Assembly: GCA_048158365.1 (NCBI GenBank)
Contig: JBLLNL010000001.1
Strand: one strand, 5' to 3'
Origin: Azoarcus_F sp048158365
GTDB lineage: Bacteria > Pseudomonadota > Gammaproteobacteria > Burkholderiales > Rhodocyclaceae
Length of the DNA stretch: 64,000 nucleotides
The position numbers and the translations under genes were made by a program. Shown piece by piece: positions 1 through 8,160 of this stretch (within the stretch, counting starts at the first letter, position 1; every line of letters begins with the position of its first letter). A model generated the notes under the pieces. The model worked only from the letters and a program-made list of their open reading frames with translations, was not told where the DNA came from and made no database searches.

Positions 1-481
1 TGTATTCTGCGTACTGACCCGCGATACGCGGATATTGGGCTGGCAGGCCGGCGCCGGCGGGGCCATGACAGGCGGCGCATGCGGGTAAGCCCTTGGCCAT
101 GATGCCACTGCGCCAGATGCTCTGACCCAGTTCGAGGGTGTCGAGATTCCTGGCCGCCTCGGGCTTGAGTTCCTGAGACGCGAAATAGGCTGCGACCTCG
201 CGCTTGGCGTCGTCATCGAGGCTTGCGATCATCGCGTTCATGATCGCGTTCTCGCGAGCGGGCGGCGCACCATCGATGGACGAATAGTCGCGCATCTGCT
301 TGTACAGGTACTCGGGAATCTGACCAGCGAGTTTCGGGTTTTCTGGTAGCACGCTATTGCCGTCCAGGCCATGGCAGGCCGCGCAAACCGTCTCGACGGT
401 CTGTTTGGCGTCGGTGGCAGCCTGGGCCTGAAGGTTGCCAGCAACCAGCAGCAGCGAAATCAGCAGGGAACGCTTGATCAT
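1..481 (-). CDS. Cytochrome c4-type di-heme c-type cytochrome, 3' end outside window
   Basis: Periplasmic electron carrier, partial: the gene runs off the left edge. The visible 160 residues start with a signal peptide (MIKRSLLISLLLVAG) and hold two CxxCH heme sites, VCAACHG near residue 33 and ACAACHG near residue 136. Two such halves of about 80-100 residues are the layout of cytochrome c4, which passes electrons to terminal oxidases. It is divergent from engB, the arrangement usual in Betaproteobacteria. The start is the ATG directly before the signal peptide. A different di-heme class I cytochrome is possible but less likely. Confidence 0.85.
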   Translation of the reverse strand, partial: MIKRSLLISLLLVAGNLQAQAATDAKQTVETVCAACHGLDGNSVLPENPKLAGQIPEYLYKQMRDYSSIDGAPPARENAIMNAMIASLDDDAKREVAAYFASQELKPEAARNLDTLELGQSIWRSGIMAKGLPACAACHGPAGAGLPAQYPRIAGQYAEY

Positions 482-527
482 AGTGTCCTCGGAAAAGCCG
501 TGAGCGGTTGTCTCAAAGTTGCTATTC

Positions 528-533
528 TATAAT
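528..533 (+). promoter_or_regulatory. Candidate -10 box of engB
   Basis: A perfect TATAAT lies 70 bases before the engB ATG at 603. No good -35 sits at 16-18 bases; the closest match (TTGTCT at 508-513) leaves a 14-base spacer. If the box is used, transcription starts near 540. That excludes the in-frame TTG at 519 as the start codon and favours 603. Confidence 0.35.
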
Positions 534-602
534 AAGAAGCTGTTTTTGCGCGATGCAATCAGGCTTTTTCTCCTTCTGGATGCCGTCCAGCACAAGGCCT
601 CA

Positions 603-1307
603 ATGCCCATTTTTCGCAACGCACAATTCGAGATTTCCATTGCCAAGCCCTCCGGGCTGCCGCCGCCCAAAGGAGCGGAAATCGCGTTTGCGGGGCGATC
701 GAATGCCGGGAAGTCGAGTGCGATCAATACGCTTGCCGGGCACACCCGGCTCGCGTTCGTATCCAAGACCCCCGGACGCACGCAGCTGATCAATTTCTTT
801 CGGCTCAACTCCGGCGCCGCACTGGTCGATCTGCCCGGCTATGGTTATGCAAAGGTTCCGGAGAGCATTCGTCGTCAGTGGCAGAATCTGCTCGAGACCT
901 ACCTGCGCAGCCGTGAGAACCTGATCGGCCTGGTGCTCATCATGGATTCGCGTCATCCGCTCACACCGCTGGACCGTCAGATGATCGGATGGTTCGCACC
1001 GTCTGGGCGCCCGATGCACATCCTGCTGACCAAGTGCGACAAGCTTTCGCGCAACCAGGCCAGTGCGGCCAGGGCCTTCGTTCAGCGCGAGCTCGCCGAC
1101 ATGGGTTCGCAGGTCAGCGTTCAACTGTTCTCCAGCCTGAAGAGGATCGGTGCCGACGAAGTCGAGCAGGTCGTGGCGGGCTGGTTGGGCCTGGGAGACG
1201 TTGCTGCACAATCCGCCATGGTCGAGGAGGTCGCCGGATCCGTCACGGAAAAAGAAAGACCCCGGGTCAAAGGGGAAGAAGACCCGGGGTCAAACGCCTC
1301 ATCATGA
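603..1307 (+). CDS. engB: Ribosome biogenesis GTP-binding protein EngB/YsxC/YihA
   Basis: Essential-type GTPase that helps assemble the 50S subunit. From ATG 603 it is 234 residues. The P-loop GRSNAGKS is at residues 31-38, followed by the switch motif DLPGYG and the guanine-specificity motif TKCDK. An in-frame TTG at 519 would add 28 residues, but these are not family-like and a TATAAT lies inside them. The last 25 or so residues (rich in K, E, R) exceed the usual family length of about 200; their DNA carries an 11-bp inverted repeat at 1258-1291. It is divergent from the cytochrome c4 gene and co-directional with hemB. Confidence 0.93.
   Translation: MPIFRNAQFEISIAKPSGLPPPKGAEIAFAGRSNAGKSSAINTLAGHTRLAFVSKTPGRTQLINFFRLNSGAALVDLPGYGYAKVPESIRRQWQNLLETYLRSRENLIGLVLIMDSRHPLTPLDRQMIGWFAPSGRPMHILLTKCDKLSRNQASAARAFVQRELADMGSQVSVQLFSSLKRIGADEVEQVVAGWLGLGDVAAQSAMVEEVAGSVTEKERPRVKGEEDPGSNASS
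1258..1291. repeat. 11-bp perfect inverted repeat inside the 3' end of engB
   Basis: GACCCCGGGTC at 1258-1268 is the exact reverse complement of GACCCGGGGTC at 1281-1291, with a 12-base purine-rich loop. It encodes part of the unusual EngB C-terminal tail. No T-run follows, so it is not a standard terminator. It may be a small dispersed palindrome that became part of the reading frame. Confidence 0.7.
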
Positions 1308-1471
1308 AGGCACCCGCTCAGGGAGGGAAAGCGGGGGATGGCTTGGCTCATCCGAACATTGAGATTTTGCAGGGCGTTCGAAGTTCCCGAGTGCCGTGCT
1401 CCAGTTACAACGATTTGTAAGCCTGCGATCGGTCGATCCGATCCGTAACCTGAATCGAGGAATGCAAGACT

Positions 1472-2488
1472 ATGCGAGCCCCCGGCCATTTTCCCACGAC
1501 CCGGATGCGACGTATGAGACGCGACGACTTTTCGCGTCGATTGATGCGTGAATCCCGACTGTCCAGCGACGATTTGATCTACCCGGTGTTCGTGCTCGAT
1601 GGCGCGTCCCGCACCGAGGCGGTGCCGTCCATGCCTGGCGTGAATCGGGTCACGCTCGACCGTTTGTATGCGGTGGCCGAGGAAATGCTCGAACTCGGTG
1701 TGCCGGCGATGGCGCTGTTCCCGGTCATCGATGTCGCGGACAAGACGCCCGGCGCAGAAGAGGCCTGGAATCCCGAAGGGTTGGTGCCGCGCGTGGTTCA
1801 GGGCCTGAAGGCGCGCTTTCCGGAACTTGGCGTGATCACCGACGTCGCCCTCGACCCCTACACCAGCCATGGGCAGGACGGGCTGATCGCGCCGGACGAT
1901 CCATCCGGCTACGTGCTCAACGACGAGACGCTGGAGGCGCTGGCCAAACAGGCGCTGTGCCACGCGCAGGCCGGTGCGGATGTCGTTGCGCCGTCCGATA
2001 TGATGGACGGCAGGGTGGGGCGTATTCGGGCCGAACTGGATGCGAACGGTCGCATCCACACGCGCATCCTGGCCTATTCGGCCAAGTACGCATCCAGCTT
2101 CTACGGTCCCTTCCGCGATGCGGTGGGGTCGGCAGGCAATCTCGGCAAGGGCAATAAATACACCTACCAGATGGATCCCTCCAACAGCGACGAGGCCATC
2201 CGCGAGGTGGCGCTCGACATCGCCGAGGGGGCAGACATGTTCATGGTGAAGCCGGGCATGCCGTATCTGGACATCGTGCGCCGCGTGAAGTCCGAATTGC
2301 AGGTCCCGACCTACGTGTACCAGGTCAGTGGCGAGTATGCGATGCTGAAGGCCGCGATCGCGCAGGGCTGGCTGGCCGAAGAGGCCTGCGTGATGGAGGC
2401 GCTGCTGGCGTTCAGGCGCGCCGGAGCCGACGGCATCCTGACCTACTTCGCACTCGATGCCGCGCGCTGGCTGAAAAACGGCCGCTGA
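1472..2488 (+). CDS. hemB: Delta-aminolevulinic acid dehydratase (porphobilinogen synthase)
   Basis: Condenses two 5-aminolevulinate molecules to porphobilinogen in cytosolic heme synthesis. It is 338 residues, the normal length. The two Schiff-base lysines are visible: K205 in YSAKYAS and K260 in MVKPGMPY. The metal-site segment around residues 127-140 (DVALDPYTSHGQDG) has Asp where zinc enzymes carry cysteines, so this is the Mg/K-dependent type. It follows engB in the betaproteobacterial order; the 164-base gap could hold its own promoter. Confidence 0.97.
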   Translation: MRAPGHFPTTRMRRMRRDDFSRRLMRESRLSSDDLIYPVFVLDGASRTEAVPSMPGVNRVTLDRLYAVAEEMLELGVPAMALFPVIDVADKTPGAEEAWNPEGLVPRVVQGLKARFPELGVITDVALDPYTSHGQDGLIAPDDPSGYVLNDETLEALAKQALCHAQAGADVVAPSDMMDGRVGRIRAELDANGRIHTRILAYSAKYASSFYGPFRDAVGSAGNLGKGNKYTYQMDPSNSDEAIREVALDIAEGADMFMVKPGMPYLDIVRRVKSELQVPTYVYQVSGEYAMLKAAIAQGWLAEEACVMEALLAFRRAGADGILTYFALDAARWLKNGR

Positions 2489-2504
2489 ATCCGGAGCGTA
2501 GCGC

Positions 2505-3158
2505 TCAGGGCCCCAGTCGGCTCAGCGCCCGCCTCAGGTCGAGAATGGAATCCAGCTTCAGATCGACATAGGCGGGCTGGCCCGAGCCGCGTCCGACCAG
2601 CACTGTCTTCATGCCGAGGCGTTTGGCCGTGCGCAGGTTCTCGCGGGAATCCTCGACCAGAATGCATTGCCTCGGGTTCAGGCGGTGGTCGCGCAGCAGG
2701 TATCGGTAGGCCTGTATGCCGGGCTTGGGGTGAAAGCGCATTTGCTCGATACCATAGACGTCGGTCAGGTAGGGGGCAATGCCCATCACTTCGATCACCT
2801 CTCGCGCATAGCGCTGCGGACCGTTCGAGAACACGATCTTGCGACCGGGAAGCCGTTTCAGCATCGTGCGCAGCGCACGGTCGAACACCATCATCGAATG
2901 CAGTCGCTCGAAACGATGGGTCTCCTGCAGGAAGTGGCACGGGTCGGTGCCATGGTGTCTGACCAGCCCGAGCAGCGTGGCCCCGTAGCGCTTCCAGTAG
3001 TGCAGCCGCAATGCATTCGCTTCGGCCTCGTCGAGCGCGAGATGCTGCACGAGATAGGCGGTCATGCTGCGGTTGATGTGCGGAAAGATGTGCGCGCTGG
3101 CGTTGTGCAGCGTGTTGTCGAGATCGAAGAGCCAGGTGGTGGGTCCCTGTGGACTCAT
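2505..3158 (-). CDS. HAD-superfamily hydrolase, pyrimidine 5'-nucleotidase type
   Basis: Cytosolic phosphatase of 217 residues. The HAD motif I is FDLDNTL (nucleophile D12, acid D14); motif II lies near VFSNG, and the C-terminal acidic motif is VEDSREN. The sequence type matches the SDT1/pyrimidine 5'-nucleotidase group, but the substrate cannot be read from sequence. The start ATG overlaps the bioC stop by 4 bases (ATGA), so translation is probably coupled. It is convergent with hemB. Confidence 0.85.
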   Translation of the reverse strand: MSPQGPTTWLFDLDNTLHNASAHIFPHINRSMTAYLVQHLALDEAEANALRLHYWKRYGATLLGLVRHHGTDPCHFLQETHRFERLHSMMVFDRALRTMLKRLPGRKIVFSNGPQRYAREVIEVMGIAPYLTDVYGIEQMRFHPKPGIQAYRYLLRDHRLNPRQCILVEDSRENLRTAKRLGMKTVLVGRGSGQPAYVDLKLDSILDLRRALSRLGP

Positions 3159-4048
3159 CGGGGGCCCCCCGGCCGATCCATGAAACGCACCACCGCGCGG
3201 CCGTCTTCGGTGGTTTTCGGTGCGGCCTTCCAGGCGTGCCCCTGCACCACCTCGAAGGTGACCGGAATGCCGCCCTGCTGGCGGCCGGATTCGAGTGCCT
3301 GCTGCGCCCGAGCCCAGCCGGCACGGCCGGACAGGCCTCTTGGTCGGCCGGTGCATGCGTTCGTGCAGCCGGACTGTTTGAGATCCGCGAGCAGGCGATC
3401 GATGCTCGGATAGGTCATCGTGATCACTTCCATGTCCATGACCGGATCGGAGAAGCCGGCCTTCACCAGTGCGTCACCGATGTCGTGCATGTCGATGAAA
3501 CGATGCACCCGGTCGCCGCACCGGTCCGGCAGCACCTCGCGCAACTCCTTGAGCGTGTCCGGCCCGAGCGTGGAAAACATCATCAGACCGCCGACTTCGA
3601 GGATCCGGTGGATCTCCGCGAGTGCTGGCAAGGGGTCGGTCAGCCAGTTCAGCATCAGGTTCGACCAGGCCAGCGACACGCTGCCACGTGCGAGCGGCAA
3701 GGCCGTCGCATCGCCGCCCAGCCATCGCGGCCCGTTGCGCTCGGCACGCAGCAGACGTCCGAGCAGGCCTGGGCTCGGGTCCGGGCGCGGGAGGATCGGT
3801 AGCGCGAAATCGATGCCGTATCGGGCGGCCGTCGGATAGCGCTCGCCCAGGCGAGCCAGGTCGGCGCCGGTGCCGCAGCCGATGTCGAGGATGCACCGGG
3901 GGTCGATCCGTATGTAGTCCAGCCGTTCGTCCATGCGACGCGCGATCTCGCGCGCCAGCACTGCGCTGTCGTCATAGGTCTTAGCCGCGCGGCTGAAACG
4001 CCGTCGAACCAGGTCGCGATCGAGCGCGAATTCGGCAGTGCCGGTCAT
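3155..4048 (-). CDS. bioC: Malonyl-ACP O-methyltransferase BioC
   Basis: SAM-dependent methyltransferase that caps malonyl-ACP so that fatty acid synthesis can build the pimeloyl chain of biotin. It is 297 residues from the chosen ATG. The SAM motif I is DIGCGTG at residues 55-61, with a typical BioC segment MLNWLTDP and FSTLGPDTLKELR downstream. The open frame extends further upstream, but homology begins at MTGTAEF. It heads a two-gene unit with the HAD gene. No other bio genes are in the window. The C-terminal residues (about 240-297) are basic and less family-like. Confidence 0.85.
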   Translation of the reverse strand: MTGTAEFALDRDLVRRRFSRAAKTYDDSAVLAREIARRMDERLDYIRIDPRCILDIGCGTGADLARLGERYPTAARYGIDFALPILPRPDPSPGLLGRLLRAERNGPRWLGGDATALPLARGSVSLAWSNLMLNWLTDPLPALAEIHRILEVGGLMMFSTLGPDTLKELREVLPDRCGDRVHRFIDMHDIGDALVKAGFSDPVMDMEVITMTYPSIDRLLADLKQSGCTNACTGRPRGLSGRAGWARAQQALESGRQQGGIPVTFEVVQGHAWKAAPKTTEDGRAVVRFMDRPGGPR

Positions 4049-4206
4049 GTGTCGGACCTCTCGCCCTTGCAAAAGGGGATGTTTCGGATCATCGAACCCG
4101 CATCGGACATGTAGGTACAAGCGTATGGCATAAAATGTGTGTCGTGTCGGCGGTCCGGCATGTTCGGTGATCGCCTGCGGCCTTGTCAAACTCACGGGAG
4201 TGACGG

Positions 4207-4899
4207 ATGCACAATCGCTTCGATCGTATCCTCCAGCATTTGATCCCGCAGCATTGCCTGGTGTGCGGTCAGTCGGATGCGGGATCGCCGGTGTGCGCCG
4301 CATGTGCGGTCGCCATGCCTTACCAGCCGGCCGACTGCTGCCCGGTGTGCGCGCTACCCAGCGCGCACGCCAACGTATGCGGCGCCTGCCTGCGCAAACC
4401 GCCACCTTTCGATGCGACGCACGCGCTGTATCTGTATCGCTTTCCGGTCGACCGTCTCGTGCAGGCCCTGAAGTACCGGGGCCGGCTTGCGCTTGCGGGG
4501 CATTTTGGCGCGATGCTGGCCGAGTTTCCACTTTCGCCCGCGCCGGACCTTATCCTGCCCATGCCGCTGCATCCGGCGAGGCTGCGCCAGCGCGGTTTCA
4601 ACCAGGCCATGGAGATCGCCCGGCCTCTTGCTCGTCGCTACGGCAGGTCGCCCGAGGGCTTCGTCGTGGAACGGGTGGTCGATACGGCAGCCCAGGCCGA
4701 CTTGCCATTGAGCGACAGAAGGACCAACATGCGAGGCGCCTTTGCGTGCCGCGTCGGACTGCATGGCCGTCATGTCGCAGTCGTCGACGACGTGATGACC
4801 ACGGGTGCAAGCCTCGAAGCGCTGGCCACATGCCTTAAGCGGCACGGTGCGGCCCGAGTCGAGAATCTGGTCGTCGCCCGAACCCCGGCTCCCGTGTGA
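4207..4899 (+). CDS. comF: ComF family phosphoribosyltransferase-like protein
   Basis: ComF/GntX family, 230 residues. The N-terminus has two zinc-ribbon-like cysteine clusters (CLVC at 17-20 with CAAC at 30-33; CPVC at 45-48 with CGAC at 58-61). A type I phosphoribosyltransferase fold follows, with the PRPP loop VVDDVMTTGAS at 192-202. The family is linked to DNA uptake (ComF) and carbon use (GntX); the catalysed reaction is unknown. It lies back to back with bioC and 1 base before trmL, so the two are likely co-transcribed. Confidence 0.9.
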   Translation: MHNRFDRILQHLIPQHCLVCGQSDAGSPVCAACAVAMPYQPADCCPVCALPSAHANVCGACLRKPPPFDATHALYLYRFPVDRLVQALKYRGRLALAGHFGAMLAEFPLSPAPDLILPMPLHPARLRQRGFNQAMEIARPLARRYGRSPEGFVVERVVDTAAQADLPLSDRRTNMRGAFACRVGLHGRHVAVVDDVMTTGASLEALATCLKRHGAARVENLVVARTPAPV

Positions 4900-4900
4900 C

Positions 4901-5365
4901 ATGTTCAACATCGTTCTGTACCAGCCCGAGATTCCGCCCAATACCGGCAATGCGATTCGCCTTGCGGCGAATACCGGGGTGCGTCTTCATCTCGTCCGAC
5001 CGCTCGGTTTCGACCTGACCGATCGCCAGCTCACGCGCGCCGGCCTCGATTATCACGATCTCGCCCAGGTCAGTGTTCATGAGGACTGGGACGCATGCAT
5101 GGCAGCCGTGACGGGGAATCGGGTGTTCGCGCTCAGCACCCGCGGCAAGGTTCGATACGATGAGCCCGTCTTCGAGCCGGGCGACACTTTCGTGTTCGGA
5201 CCGGAGACGCGGGGGCTGCCGCAGGAACTGCTCGATTCGCTGCCGTCGGACCAGGTGCTGAGATTGCCGATGCTGCCGTCCAACCGAAGCATGAATCTTG
5301 CCAACACGGTAGCGGTCGTCGTCTTCGAGGCCTGGCGACAGACGGGATTTCGGGGCGGGACCTGA
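4901..5365 (+). CDS. trmL: tRNA (cytidine(34)-2'-O)-methyltransferase TrmL
   Basis: SPOUT-class methyltransferase that 2'-O-methylates the wobble base of tRNA-Leu. It is 154 residues, as expected for this minimal family. N-terminal motif LYQPEIPPNTGNAIRLAANT and the knot motifs FGPETRGLP and LPMLPSNRSMNLANTVA are present. The ATG follows the comF stop by one base. Confidence 0.95.
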   Translation: MFNIVLYQPEIPPNTGNAIRLAANTGVRLHLVRPLGFDLTDRQLTRAGLDYHDLAQVSVHEDWDACMAAVTGNRVFALSTRGKVRYDEPVFEPGDTFVFGPETRGLPQELLDSLPSDQVLRLPMLPSNRSMNLANTVAVVVFEAWRQTGFRGGT

Positions 5366-5467
5366 GCGCTTAAGTAGCGCAGTTGGTCTGGGCGACTTCC
5401 TGCCTTTACGTGGGGCGACGGGGCCCCTGAACGCCCCGGATTCCTCCGCACGACGGACGAGGCTGAT

Positions 5468-6454
5468 CTACTCGTGGCGCGGTTCGCGCGCCAGCAGCAG
5501 TTCGACCGCATCGCGCGGGCCGATGTGCTCGCTGTGCAGCAGCGCGTCGATCGCCTCGCTGATCGGCATCTCGACCCCTTGCGCAGAGGAGAGTCGGACC
5601 GCGGCCCGGGTCGTCGGCACCCCTTCGGCCACATGGCCGAGGTCGCGTAGAATGTCAGCGAGCGGTTTGCCCTGCGCCAGCGCCAGTCCGACGCGACGAT
5701 TGCGCGACAGGTCGCCGGTGCAGGTCAGGATCAGATCGCCCATGCCGGCCAGCCCCATCAGCGTCTCCGCGCGTGCGCCGAGCGCGACCCCCAGCCGCGT
5801 GATCTCGGCCAGACCGCGCGTGATCAGCGCGGCGCGGGCGTTGAGACCGAAACCCAGGCCGTCCGAGACACCGGCCGCGATCGCAATGACGTTCTTCAGT
5901 CCACCGCCGATCTCTGCGCCGATCAGATCGTTGTTCGCATAGATCCTGAATCTCGGCTGATGCAGGACCTGGACCCAGTGCGCGGCAAAATCCTGGTCCA
6001 AAGCTGCGAGCGTGACCGCGGTGGGTTGCCCCGCGCCGACCTCGGCCGCAAAGCTCGGGCCGGTCAGCACGCCGCAGGGGGCATCCTGCCCGACGATGCT
6101 GAAGACGATCTCGTGGGGCAGACGGCCGGTTCCGGCCTCCAGGCCCTTGCATGCCCATAGCAACGGGGTGCCGGGCGCGCGCGCATACAATGCGCTGACC
6201 GTCTCGTGCAAACCTGCAAGCGGCGTTACCACCAGGTGGAGGTCGGCGCCGATGGCGGTTTGGTCGAAATCGGCGCTGACGGTCAGTTTTTCAGGAAACA
6301 CGACCCCCGGCAGATAGCGCGCATTGACGCGCACCGTCGCGAGTGCCTGGGCCTGCTTCGATCTGTGGCTCCACAAGGTGACCTCGTGGGCGCGCGCGAA
6401 AGCGACCGCGAGGGCGGTTCCCCAGGCACCGGCGCCGAAGACCGCTATCCGCAT
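5468..6454 (-). CDS. gpsA: Glycerol-3-phosphate dehydrogenase [NAD(P)+]
   Basis: Makes sn-glycerol 3-phosphate from dihydroxyacetone phosphate for phospholipid synthesis. It is 328 residues. The N-terminal dinucleotide site is VFGAGAWGTALA (residues 5-16). GPSFAAEV and the substrate-site segment GGGLKNVIAIAAG with its conserved Lys are intact. The reading frame is open about 80 codons upstream, but MRIAVFGAGAWG is the family start, 4 bases after the SH3 gene. It is last in the arsR-rhodanese-grxC-secB-SH3-gpsA run. Confidence 0.96.
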   Translation of the reverse strand: MRIAVFGAGAWGTALAVAFARAHEVTLWSHRSKQAQALATVRVNARYLPGVVFPEKLTVSADFDQTAIGADLHLVVTPLAGLHETVSALYARAPGTPLLWACKGLEAGTGRLPHEIVFSIVGQDAPCGVLTGPSFAAEVGAGQPTAVTLAALDQDFAAHWVQVLHQPRFRIYANNDLIGAEIGGGLKNVIAIAAGVSDGLGFGLNARAALITRGLAEITRLGVALGARAETLMGLAGMGDLILTCTGDLSRNRRVGLALAQGKPLADILRDLGHVAEGVPTTRAAVRLSSAQGVEMPISEAIDALLHSEHIGPRDAVELLLAREPRHE

Positions 6455-6458
6455 GGGT

Positions 6459-6905
6459 TCACAGACCCCAGACCTCGGTGATGCGCACGAAACCGGTGGT
6501 CCCGTCCCGGTGACGGACCTCCACCCAGCCCGCCACCGGCGCCGTGACGAGTTCCAGCACCAGATCGCGCGCGGCCTCGAACGCGGCCGGGGCACCCGCT
6601 TGCGGGGCGGTACGAACGATGGCGCTGTCCGACGTGACCAGCACGGTCCGTTTCTGAGTGAGCGCGCGCCGCTCGATCCACGTGATCGCACCACCGGGCG
6701 CCCGAACCTTGGTCCAGGCGTCGAGTTCCACCACCACTTCGACCGGCGTGCCGGGTGCGATGATGAACATCCGCTTTCCCTGATCGGATGGCGTGTCGTA
6801 CAGAATCGAGGGTACGCCGACCGAGCGGAACTCGATCGCGTATGCCGCCGCGACGGGCAGGACCGTCATGGCGGCAAGCAGGGCGGTGCGCAGTAGCGTT
6901 TTCAT
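6459..6905 (-). CDS. Secreted bacterial SH3-domain protein
   Basis: A 148-residue exported protein: signal peptide MKTLLRTALLAAMTVLPVAAAYA, then two tandem SH3-like repeats (about residues 25-85 and 90-148), each ending in a W-[VI]-[ER] type strand (ITWIERRAL and GWVEVRHRDG). Such domains usually bind peptidoglycan or envelope partners. It sits 7 bases after secB and 4 bases before gpsA, so it is surely co-transcribed. The specific role is unknown. Confidence 0.8.
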   Translation of the reverse strand: MKTLLRTALLAAMTVLPVAAAYAIEFRSVGVPSILYDTPSDQGKRMFIIAPGTPVEVVVELDAWTKVRAPGGAITWIERRALTQKRTVLVTSDSAIVRTAPQAGAPAAFEAARDLVLELVTAPVAGWVEVRHRDGTTGFVRITEVWGL

Positions 6906-6912
6906 CTCGATA

Positions 6913-7386
6913 TCACTGGATCTTGATCTCGCCCGAAGCATCGGCCTGAGCTGCGTCACGTTTCTGCTTCTGAGCCTGGTACAAGGCCTCGAAATTGACC
7001 GGAGCCAGAATGACCGGCTGGAATCCGGCACGGGTGACGGCATCCGAGACCGCTTCGCGGGCGTAGGGGAACAGGATGTTCGGGCAGCCGATCATCATGA
7101 CCGGCTCCAGATCGCCTTGCGGCACGTTACGGATCTGGAAGATGCCGGACTGGGCCACTTCGATCATGAACAGGGTCTTGTCGCTGGGCAGCTTGGCCGA
7201 CACCGTGACCGTCAGCGTCACTTCGAAAATGCCTTCTTCGATCGTGTTCGCATCGGTGCGCAACTGTACGTTCACCTGCGGGTTCTCACGCTCCAGAAAG
7301 ACTTTGGGGCCGTTCGGCACTTCCAGCGACAAGTCCTTTACGTAGAGTTTTTCGATCGAGAATACGGGTTGAGTTTGTTCAGTCAT
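6913..7386 (-). CDS. secB: Protein-export chaperone SecB
   Basis: Tetrameric cytosolic chaperone that keeps preproteins unfolded and hands them to SecA. It is 157 residues, normal length. Typical strands YVKDLSLEVPN and the GCPNILFPYAREAVSDA segment with its FPYAR motif are clear. It follows grxC with a 46-base gap; grxC-secB-gpsA linkage is widespread in proteobacteria. Confidence 0.97.
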   Translation of the reverse strand: MTEQTQPVFSIEKLYVKDLSLEVPNGPKVFLERENPQVNVQLRTDANTIEEGIFEVTLTVTVSAKLPSDKTLFMIEVAQSGIFQIRNVPQGDLEPVMMIGCPNILFPYAREAVSDAVTRAGFQPVILAPVNFEALYQAQKQKRDAAQADASGEIKIQ

Positions 7387-7432
7387 TGTTCGGCCTGAGG
7401 TGGGTGTGAATGTGAATGGGTGAGTCGGTTCG

Positions 7433-7696
7433 TCACGGGTTCAGCAAGGCATCGAGCTTGCCGCTGCGTTCGAGGGCAAACAGGTCATCACAGCCGCCCA
7501 CATGGAAGTCGCCGATGAAGATCTGTGGAACGGTCCGGCGACCGCTGACCCTCATCATCTGGTCGCGTTGTTCAGGATCGAGGTCGACCCGAATCTTCTC
7601 GAGATCGACCACGCCCTTGCGCTGCAACAGCTGTTCGGCGCGGATGCAGTATGGGCACACCGCTGTGGCATACATGCGGACAGGGGGACTGTTCAT
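7433..7696 (-). CDS. grxC: Glutaredoxin 3
   Basis: Glutathione-dependent dithiol oxidoreductase of 87 residues. The active site is CPYC (C14, C17); the cis-proline TVPQIFI and GGCDDL glutathione-binding segments follow. Its ATG overlaps the rhodanese stop by 4 bases, so the two are translationally coupled. Context suggests handling of glutathionylated or persulfidated thiols made by the neighbour. Confidence 0.95.
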   Translation of the reverse strand: MNSPPVRMYATAVCPYCIRAEQLLQRKGVVDLEKIRVDLDPEQRDQMMRVSGRRTVPQIFIGDFHVGGCDDLFALERSGKLDALLNP

Positions 7697-8127
7697 TTTG
7701 ATTTCTCTTTCTCCTTCTTCTTGCGGCTCACCGGCTGCCCGGCCTTCTCCCATTCGAGCATGCCGCCGCGCAGGTTGAACATCTTGTCGAATCCCTCCTT
7801 CCTGAGCTTGGACGCCGCCGACGCCGAGCGCATGCCGCTTGCGCAGCACAGGATGAGCGGACGTTCTTTGAGCTTTTCGAGCTCGGCGGTGCGCTTCGGA
7901 AGTTCGGAAAGCGGGATATGGCGCGCGTTCGGGATATGCCCCTGCGTGTATTCGCCCTGGTCACGCACATCGATCACCACCGCGTCCTCACGGTTGATCA
8001 ACAAGGTCGCCTCGACAGCGGAGAGCTGGGACTTGTCTCCTGCGCTGCGGATCATTTCGACGAGCAGCCAGCCGCCGCTCACCGCGGCGAGGGCTGCCCA
8101 ATACCAGTTGGCCTGCAAGAATTCCAC
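7693..8127 (-). CDS. Membrane-anchored rhodanese-like sulfurtransferase (YibN type)
   Basis: A 144-residue protein: one N-terminal membrane helix (about residues 7-26), then a single rhodanese domain. The active-site loop is CCASGMRS with the presumed catalytic C95, and the fold-typical VIDVRDQGEY precedes it. The C-terminal tail is very lysine-rich (KKKEKEKSK). It would transfer sulfane sulfur near the inner membrane. It lies between an ArsR-type regulator gene (33 bases upstream) and grxC (overlapping), which suggests regulated persulfide handling. Confidence 0.9.
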   Translation of the reverse strand: MEFLQANWYWAALAAVSGGWLLVEMIRSAGDKSQLSAVEATLLINREDAVVIDVRDQGEYTQGHIPNARHIPLSELPKRTAELEKLKERPLILCCASGMRSASAASKLRKEGFDKMFNLRGGMLEWEKAGQPVSRKKKEKEKSK

Positions 8128-8160
8128 GTCGTGATGCTCCGTTGTGACCGTCGTCGAGTT

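Noticed and set aside
519..602. TTG start adding 28 residues to EngB
   Set aside because: A perfect TATAAT lies inside these codons and the added residues do not match the family; ATG 603 fits better.
5412..5437. GGGGCG/CGCCCC hairpin between convergent trmL and gpsA as a terminator
   Set aside because: Arms are short and no T-run follows on either strand, so it cannot be told from chance in GC-rich DNA.
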